A stretch of 64,000 nucleotides of DNA from NCBI RefSeq assembly GCF_010550245.1, contig NZ_JAAGLU010000029.1, positions 62,001-126,000 of the forward strand, read 5' to 3'. Position numbers and translations under genes: made by a program. Positions 56,725 to 64,000 of the stretch are shown piece by piece; positions within the stretch are counted from its first letter, which is position 1; each line of letters starts with the position of its first letter. A model generated the notes under the pieces. It had not been told where the DNA came from. It was given only the letters and a program-made list of their open reading frames with translations, and searched no databases. Origin of the DNA: Streptomyces sp. SID12501. Lineage in GTDB: Bacteria; Actinomycetota; Actinomycetes; Streptomycetales; Streptomycetaceae.

Positions 56725-58935
56725 ATGAAACCGCTCGGAGCAGGTGATCCCGCCTCTGTCGGGGACGGCAGATACCGGCTGGTCGGACGGCTCGGCCAGG
56801 GCGGAATGGGCGTCGTCTACTTCGGCCGGTCGCGGTCGGGCCGGGCGGTGGCCGTCAAGGTCGTACGGCCCGAACTGAGCACGGATCCGGGCTTCCGGCG
56901 CAGATTCGCCGACGAGGTGGCCGCGGCCCGCCGAGTCGGCGGCTTCCACACCGCGCCGGTCGTGGACGCCGACCCGGAGGGCGAGCCGGCCTGGCTGGTG
57001 ACGGCCTACGTACCCGGCCCCACGCTGCGGGACCTGCTCGACCAGGTGGGCCCCCTTCCCACGGACACGCTCACCGTGCTGGCCGCCGGCCTCGCCGAGG
57101 CACTGGCCGCCATTCATCAGGCCGGGGTCATCCACCGCGATCTGAAGCCCGCCAACATCATCGTCGCGGAGGACGGCCCCCGGGTCATCGACTTCGGCAT
57201 CGCGCGGGCCCTCGACGGTTCGGCCCTCACCCAGACCGGGTTCCAGATCGGCACGCTCGGCTTCCTCGCGCCGGAGCAGCTCACCGGCGGCACGCTCACT
57301 CCCGCGGTGGACATGTTCGCCCTGGGCGTGGTGCTCAGCCAGGCGGCGGGCCGCGCTCCCTTCGGCGACGGGGGGTCGGCCGCCTGGCCCTACCGCGTCG
57401 TCCACGAACAGCCGGACCTCACGGACGTGCCCGACCTGCTGCGCGGACTGGTCGCGGCCTGTCTGGCCAAGGACCCGCTCGACCGCCCCGGCCCGTCGGA
57501 GTTCCTCGACCAGCTCACGGTCCGGCATCCGTCGGACGCCTGGCTCCCCGCCGAGGCGACCGCGATCATACGGAGGCAGGCCCCTGCGGCGTACCTCACG
57601 GCGGCGGACCGCCCGTCGGCAGTGCCCACCGATCCGCGCACGACCGTGTCGGCGCCTCCGGCCGGCGAAGGACAGACGCCGGCCATCGATCCGCGTACGA
57701 CGGTGTCCGCGCCGCCGGTCACCGATGGACAGGCCCTGGCCACGGACCCGCGCGCGACCGTGTCCGCGCCACCGGTCGCCGAAGAGCAGACCCTGGCCAC
57801 CGACCCGCGCCCCGCCACGTCCGCCCCGCCGACGCCTGCCGAGGGCCGGACAGTGGCCTCCTACCCCCTGACCGTCCAGTCGCCGCCCGGCCCCGGTTTC
57901 GGGCCCCCGCCGGTCCTCGCACCGGCCCCGGTCCCGCCCGGCGGTGCCGGGGTACGGAGGGGGCGCCGAGGGGCGGTCGCCGTAGCGGCGCTGCTGGTCG
58001 CGGCGGCCGTCGCGGGGCTGCTCGTGTGGCAACCCTGGAACGGTTCCGGCAAGGGCGGCGACGCCGATGCCGACACCGGGGGAGCCTCGCCGTCGGCCCG
58101 GCGATCGACCCCCGCCGCGTTCCCCGACGACCCGCTGCTGGTCCGGCTGGACAGGGACCCCGGATCGTCGGAATGTCACAGCGTGATCGGCCGCCGCGAC
58201 TCCACCACGGACAACCCCAAACAGCTGATCGACGGGACCTGCGACGCCCTTCCGCAGTGGTCCCCCGACCACGAGTCGTTCGCGTTCACCCGTAAGACGG
58301 CGGACGGGTCGGCCGTGTGGACGGCGAAAGCGGACGGTTCCGGCGTCCGCCGGATCGCCGCCATCTCGGGCGGCCGTGTCTCCTGGTCCCCGGACGGCAA
58401 GCGACTGGCCGTCCTGCGCCGCGCGGACGATGTGCAGCAGCTGTTCGCCGTGAACGTCTCGGACGGCTCCGCGCAGCAACTGACCACCGGCTCCGGGAAG
58501 GTGGAGGACCCGGCCTGGTCCCCCAACGGCAAGCTCATCGCCGTCTGCCTGCAGAAGACGTCGGGCTGGCAGGTCCACGTCGTCGATCCGGCAAAGCCGG
58601 GCGCCGAACCCCGGCAGGTGACCCACCAGTCCCGGCGGGCGCTGGACCCCGTCTGGTCCCCGGACGGCCGCTACTTCGCGTACACCGCCGGAGCACCCGG
58701 CGAGGGGACGGGGGGAGACATCCGCATCGCCAAGGCCGACGGCAGCGAAGACATGTCACTGGTGCAGACGGCCGCCCAGGAGATGGACCCGGTCTGGTCA
58801 CCGGACGGCAAGTGGGTGGCCTTCGTCCGAGGGCCCTTCGAGCGGCCGGCGGTCTGGGCGGTCCGCGCGGACGGCACAGGTGAACGCAAGCTCACCACCG
58901 GCAGCACACCGGAGGGGCATCCTTCCTGGAACTGA
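56725..58935 (+). CDS. Membrane Ser/Thr protein kinase with extracellular PD40 propeller
   Basis: 736 residues. Kinase domain at 15-275: glycine loop GQGGMGVVYFG, Lys45 (AVAVKVV), HRDLKPANI with Asp139, and DFG at 156-158. A linker with three and a half 19-residue repeats (TDPRTTVSAPP pattern) follows, then a membrane helix (VAVAALLVAAAVAGLLVW). The outside part contains WSPDG/WSPNG PD40 (TolB-like) units, at least five, probably a beta propeller. ATG 56725 has GGGGGAG upstream. An outside signal would thus control the inside kinase. No phosphatase or substrate gene is adjacent. Confidence 0.9.
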   Translation: MKPLGAGDPASVGDGRYRLVGRLGQGGMGVVYFGRSRSGRAVAVKVVRPELSTDPGFRRRFADEVAAARRVGGFHTAPVVDADPEGEPAWLVTAYVPGPTLRDLLDQVGPLPTDTLTVLAAGLAEALAAIHQAGVIHRDLKPANIIVAEDGPRVIDFGIARALDGSALTQTGFQIGTLGFLAPEQLTGGTLTPAVDMFALGVVLSQAAGRAPFGDGGSAAWPYRVVHEQPDLTDVPDLLRGLVAACLAKDPLDRPGPSEFLDQLTVRHPSDAWLPAEATAIIRRQAPAAYLTAADRPSAVPTDPRTTVSAPPAGEGQTPAIDPRTTVSAPPVTDGQALATDPRATVSAPPVAEEQTLATDPRPATSAPPTPAEGRTVASYPLTVQSPPGPGFGPPPVLAPAPVPPGGAGVRRGRRGAVAVAALLVAAAVAGLLVWQPWNGSGKGGDADADTGGASPSARRSTPAAFPDDPLLVRLDRDPGSSECHSVIGRRDSTTDNPKQLIDGTCDALPQWSPDHESFAFTRKTADGSAVWTAKADGSGVRRIAAISGGRVSWSPDGKRLAVLRRADDVQQLFAVNVSDGSAQQLTTGSGKVEDPAWSPNGKLIAVCLQKTSGWQVHVVDPAKPGAEPRQVTHQSRRALDPVWSPDGRYFAYTAGAPGEGTGGDIRIAKADGSEDMSLVQTAAQEMDPVWSPDGKWVAFVRGPFERPAVWAVRADGTGERKLTTGSTPEGHPSWN
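57628..57831. repeat. 57-bp in-frame repeats in the kinase linker
   Basis: Three complete and one partial unit of 57 bp (19 codons) encode the TDPRTTVSAPP-type linker repeats, with Thr, Ser and Pro at fixed places. They may be kinase autophosphorylation sites or a spacer. Confidence 0.7.
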
Positions 58936-58944
58936 GGCCGGTGC

Positions 58945-59211
58945 CCGGTCGATCGCTGCCCTGCCCTGCCCTGCCCCGGCCCGGCGCAGCGCCTCGGCCG
59001 GTGTCTTGCGGATCCGCAGCGCGTTCAGGACCGCTCCGGCGAGTGCCTGCCGGGTGCCGGGCAGTGCGGTGAGGAAAGCGGTCGTCTTCTCGGCCCACAT
59101 GTGGTCGTCCACAGCGACACGGGCCTTACGGCCGGGCAGCCGGGCGGCGATCAGGGCGTACGGGTCCTCTGTCTCGGTCCAGCCGGTGATCCCGGTGGTC
59201 TCCGGCGGCGG
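58945..59211 (-). pseudogene. Relic of an Xaa-Pro peptidase (creatinase N-terminal domain)
   Basis: About 89 codons on the minus strand read TGWTETEDPYALIAARLPGR, then VAVDDHMWAEKTTAFLTALPG and VLNALRIRKTPAEALRRAGA. This is the stretch joining the N-terminal domain to the catalytic domain in actinomycete aminopeptidase P/Xaa-Pro dipeptidases (WTDGEDPYALVA and LRxxKDxAEIxxLRRAG are typical). Neither the earlier part nor the metal-binding pita-bread domain is present, and the flanks do not continue the similarity. It lies between the kinase gene and the Rv1733c-like gene and looks like the remains of a deleted gene. Confidence 0.55.
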
Positions 59212-59329
59212 CCGAACGGGGCCGATCGGCCTCTTGTCCGGGCCGATGGGCCCTGCTCCGGTACGTGGTGTGTGTGCGACCGTCGCTGAGGGGCACCCGT
59301 GCCGCCGTGTTCGGAAAGCGGGGTCGGCC

Positions 59330-59938
59330 ATGGGCACGAAGGTGAGGTGGTGGCGGTGGCGGCGCAGTCCGCTCAGGCGCCGCTCGGATGCCGTCGAGGC
59401 ATGGGTGGTCCTGGTGACGTCCGTGGTGATGGCGGTGGGAATGCCACTGGCCGGAGCCTTGTGCTCGGTGCGGGTCGGCAGCGTGCTGTTCCAGCAGCGC
59501 CAGGAGTGGCACCGTACCTCCGCCGTGCTGACCGAGGACGCGGGTGATCCGGGGCCCGGCACGTATGCCCGTACCTGGGCGGTTGTGCGGTGGACGGCGT
59601 CCGACGGCTCGGTCCGTACGGCGGGGGTACGGGTCGGGGCGGGCAGCGGGGCGGGCACCAGGACCGTGATCTGGACGGACGGGCGGGGCCGACTGGTCAG
59701 CGCGCCGCTCACTCCGGGGCAGGCCGTCGCACTGTCCGCGTTCGCCGGGATGCTGTCGGCGAGCGGTGTCGCCCTGTTGCTGCTGGCCGGCCGTCAGGCC
59801 GTACGGATGGGGCTGGACCGGCACCGTGCGGGGCGGTGGGAGCGGGAGTGGGCCCTCACCGGTCCCCGGTGGAGCGGAAGCAGGCCTGACAAGGCACCGG
59901 GCTCCGGGCAGGAGGGCCCGACGGTTCCGCCGCCGTGA
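59330..59938 (+). CDS. Rv1733c-like membrane protein
   Basis: 202 residues. Two hydrophobic helices (WVVLVTSVVMAVGMPLAGAL and LSAFAGMLSASGVALLLLAG) flank an extracytoplasmic domain of about 100 residues (RTWAVVRWTASDGSVRTAGVRV, then VWTD-like IWTDGRGRL and PLTPGQAV). This is the layout of the Rv1733c family of actinobacteria; the Mycobacterium tuberculosis member is a DosR-regulated antigen. The N terminus is strongly basic and cytoplasmic. ATG 59330 is the best start; the frame is open further upstream through the pseudogene region without coding sense. Function unknown. Confidence 0.8.
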   Translation: MGTKVRWWRWRRSPLRRRSDAVEAWVVLVTSVVMAVGMPLAGALCSVRVGSVLFQQRQEWHRTSAVLTEDAGDPGPGTYARTWAVVRWTASDGSVRTAGVRVGAGSGAGTRTVIWTDGRGRLVSAPLTPGQAVALSAFAGMLSASGVALLLLAGRQAVRMGLDRHRAGRWEREWALTGPRWSGSRPDKAPGSGQEGPTVPPP

Positions 59939-60057
59939 CGGCGGCGGACAGCAGTGGTGATCGCGTGCCGGGACCGGCACGCACCCCGCGAATGCCGGGT
60001 GCACGCCCCCGAGACCGCGCACTACCGGCGGCACCGTATCGAACCCGGAGAGAACCC

Positions 60058-62745
<2,688 letters not shown>

Positions 62746-62780
62746 CCGGCGAGTGACAAGGTGAAGGGAAGTGATCGGCC

Positions 62781-63437
62781 GTGTCGGAACCGATGAGGAA
62801 CCCCGGAGACATCGGGCGGCGGGTGGTGGCGCGGCGTGAGGAGCTGGGGCTCACCAGGGAGCAGGTGGCGGCGCGGGCGGGTACGGCTGCGGACTACCTG
62901 CGGTACGTGGAGGAGCGGCCGACCGCGTCGCCGGGCACGGGTTTCCTGATTCGGCTGGCCGCAGCGCTGGAGACCACCGTGGCCCAACTGCGCGGCAGCG
63001 ACGCGGACTTGCCTCCCGGTATCGGGCGGGCGGCCTACCACCCCGAGCTGACGGAGCTGGACCCCGGGGAGTGCTGGGCCCGGCTGTCCACCCACGGCGT
63101 GGGACGCGTCTCGGTGTCCACGCCCGACGGCCCGGCCATCGTCCCGGTCAACTACACGGTCGTGGACGGCGCGGTCGCCTTCAGCACCGCGCGCGGCACC
63201 ACGCCCGCTCTGGCCGCCGGAGCCGAGGCCGCCTTCGAGGTGGACCACATCGACGAGGCGCTGAGCGAGGGCTGGAGCGTCCTGGTCGTCGGCCGTGCCG
63301 AATGGGTCACCGACCCCGCCGCCACCGGGCGCCTCGTCGGCGCGGCCCACTCGGCTCCGTGGGCGGGCGGCGACCGCGAACTGTGGGTACGCATCACCCC
63401 GGACCGGGTCACCGGACACCGGATCACCGCCCGCTGA
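62781..63437 (+). CDS. HTH plus pyridoxamine-oxidase-like (PPOX) protein
   Basis: 218 residues, GTG start. Residues 8-75 form an XRE-type helix-turn-helix (IGRRVVARREELGLTREQVAARAG and LRYVEERPTA). Residues about 85-215 form a split-barrel flavin/F420-binding domain: LSTHGVGRVSVSTPDGPAIVPVNYTVVDGAVAFSTARGTT (opening GVGRVSVSTPDGPAIVPVNY) and VLVVGRAEWVTDPA. Such fusions in actinomycetes are often near universal stress and hypoxia genes. It may sense flavin/redox state and bind DNA. It sits 35 bp after the P-type ATPase gene, likely co-transcribed. Confidence 0.85.
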   Translation: MSEPMRNPGDIGRRVVARREELGLTREQVAARAGTAADYLRYVEERPTASPGTGFLIRLAAALETTVAQLRGSDADLPPGIGRAAYHPELTELDPGECWARLSTHGVGRVSVSTPDGPAIVPVNYTVVDGAVAFSTARGTTPALAAGAEAAFEVDHIDEALSEGWSVLVVGRAEWVTDPAATGRLVGAAHSAPWAGGDRELWVRITPDRVTGHRITAR

Positions 63438-63511
63438 CCCGTTGCGGAGTGGGCGCACGGGCCCCGGGTCGCCCGGATCGGCCGCAGCCGCGAGGTCAGC
63501 GGCCGGGGAGG

Positions 63512-64000
63512 TCAGCGGCCCGGGAGGTCGAGCCTGCGGGTCGCGCCGGGTGGGACCGTGATGTCGCTGCCGTCGACGGAGACGTGGACGGGCGTCCGGT
63601 CGGAGGCCGGGACGCTGATGCGCAGGTGTCCGGCGCGCATGCTCAGGCCGATGCCCCGGTGGCCCCGGTAGCGGACGGAGAAGCCGTACTCGGCCAGTTC
63701 CGGGAGGGGCGCCGGATCGAACCACAGGGCGTCGTCGCGGGTCTCCAGGCCGGTGAGGCCGCGTTGGACGAGGTCGAGGGTGCCGGCCATCGCGCCGAGG
63801 TGGATGCCTTCGGCGGTGGTGCCGCCCTGGAGGTCGGCGATGTCGCCGGTGAGGGCTTCCTGGACGTACTTCCAGGCCCCGGCGGGCCGGGTGCGGGCCA
63901 GTACCCAGCCGTGGACCAGGCCGCTGAGGGTGGAGCCGTGGCTGGTGCGGGCCAGGTAGTGGTCCACCGTCGTGCGCCAGGTGTCGTCGTCGAGGGTGTG
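63512..64000 (-). CDS. Glycoside hydrolase family 65 enzyme, C-terminal part
   Basis: Only the C-terminal 162 codons lie inside the window; the gene continues beyond the right edge. RTSHGSTLSGLVHGWVLAR and GDIADLQGGTTAEGIHLGAMAGTLDLVQRG are the diagnostic end of the (alpha/alpha)6 barrel of GH65 (trehalose/maltose/kojibiose phosphorylases and related hydrolases); the phosphate-binding HGS is visible. The final 60 residues form the short C-terminal beta domain. Which sugar phosphorylase activity it has cannot be told. It is convergent on the HTH/PPOX gene. Confidence 0.88.
   Translation of the reverse strand, partial: HTLDDDTWRTTVDHYLARTSHGSTLSGLVHGWVLARTRPAGAWKYVQEALTGDIADLQGGTTAEGIHLGAMAGTLDLVQRGLTGLETRDDALWFDPAPLPELAEYGFSVRYRGHRGIGLSMRAGHLRISVPASDRTPVHVSVDGSDITVPPGATRRLDLPGR

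Overview
The window is typical Streptomyces chromosome: very high GC, almost every real gene has G or C in the third codon position, GTG and TTG starts are frequent, overlapping ATGA/GTGA gene junctions are common, and the gene families (ANTAR, large ATPase-LuxR regulators, ureide genes, GH46 chitosanase, HxlR, IucA/IucC synthetases) are characteristic of that genus. No rRNA, tRNA, CRISPR array, complete insertion sequence or attachment site was recognised. Everything below was read by eye from sequence; no database search was possible.

Region 1 (about 0.4-6.3 kb) is regulatory: a GAF-ANTAR protein, an IrrE-like HEXXH protein overlapping a MAB_1171c-type membrane protein, a large ATPase-LuxR regulator running convergently into it, and a divergent XRE regulator.

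Region 2 (about 6.4-18.2 kb, all on the minus strand) is the most interesting part. It looks like a biosynthetic operon for a ribosomally made, post-translationally modified peptide. In transcription order it holds a subtilisin-type protease, a GAF protein, two radical SAM proteins with extra C-terminal cysteines, a haem-oxygenase-like putative diiron enzyme, an MFS exporter, a 65-residue precursor-like peptide ending GGYLW, a cyclase/AAA signalling protein, a B12-binding-type radical SAM enzyme and a 2-oxoglutarate/Fe(II) oxygenase. The peptide lies in the same open frame as the MFS gene with no stop between them, yet it has its own strong ribosome binding site. An 18-bp hairpin follows it. 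The leader recalls the so-called aroma-sacti family, but the peptide has no cysteine.

Region 3 (18.8-30.3 kb) is mixed: a winged-helix protein, a secreted trypsin, two LuxR-type regulators, two overlapping acyl-CoA synthetase genes, an acetyltransferase whose 3' end appears to be tandemly copied downstream, and a zinc-ribbon protein.

Region 4 (30.3-46.3 kb) handles purine and ureide breakdown: 8-oxoguanine deaminase, uricase, UraH and UraD on one side; glyoxylate carboligase, tartronate semialdehyde reductase and hydroxypyruvate isomerase on the other. Matching pairs of TTCC-N7-GGAA operators with 21-bp spacing precede gcl and hyi. Between the two groups lies a branched-chain-type ABC transporter in which both permeases and one ATPase are fused into one protein.

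Region 5 (46.3-56.6 kb) carries a secreted chitosanase, a thioesterase, an HAD protein, an alanine aminotransferase-like enzyme divergent from a HxlR regulator with a likely leaderless mRNA, a VWA surface protein pair, and two divergent NIS siderophore synthetases. Region 6 (56.7 kb to the end) has a Ser/Thr kinase with an extracellular propeller, a relic of an Xaa-Pro peptidase, and a group (Rv1733c-like protein, P-type ATPase, HTH/PPOX protein, GH65 enzyme) reminiscent of the mycobacterial dormancy regulon.
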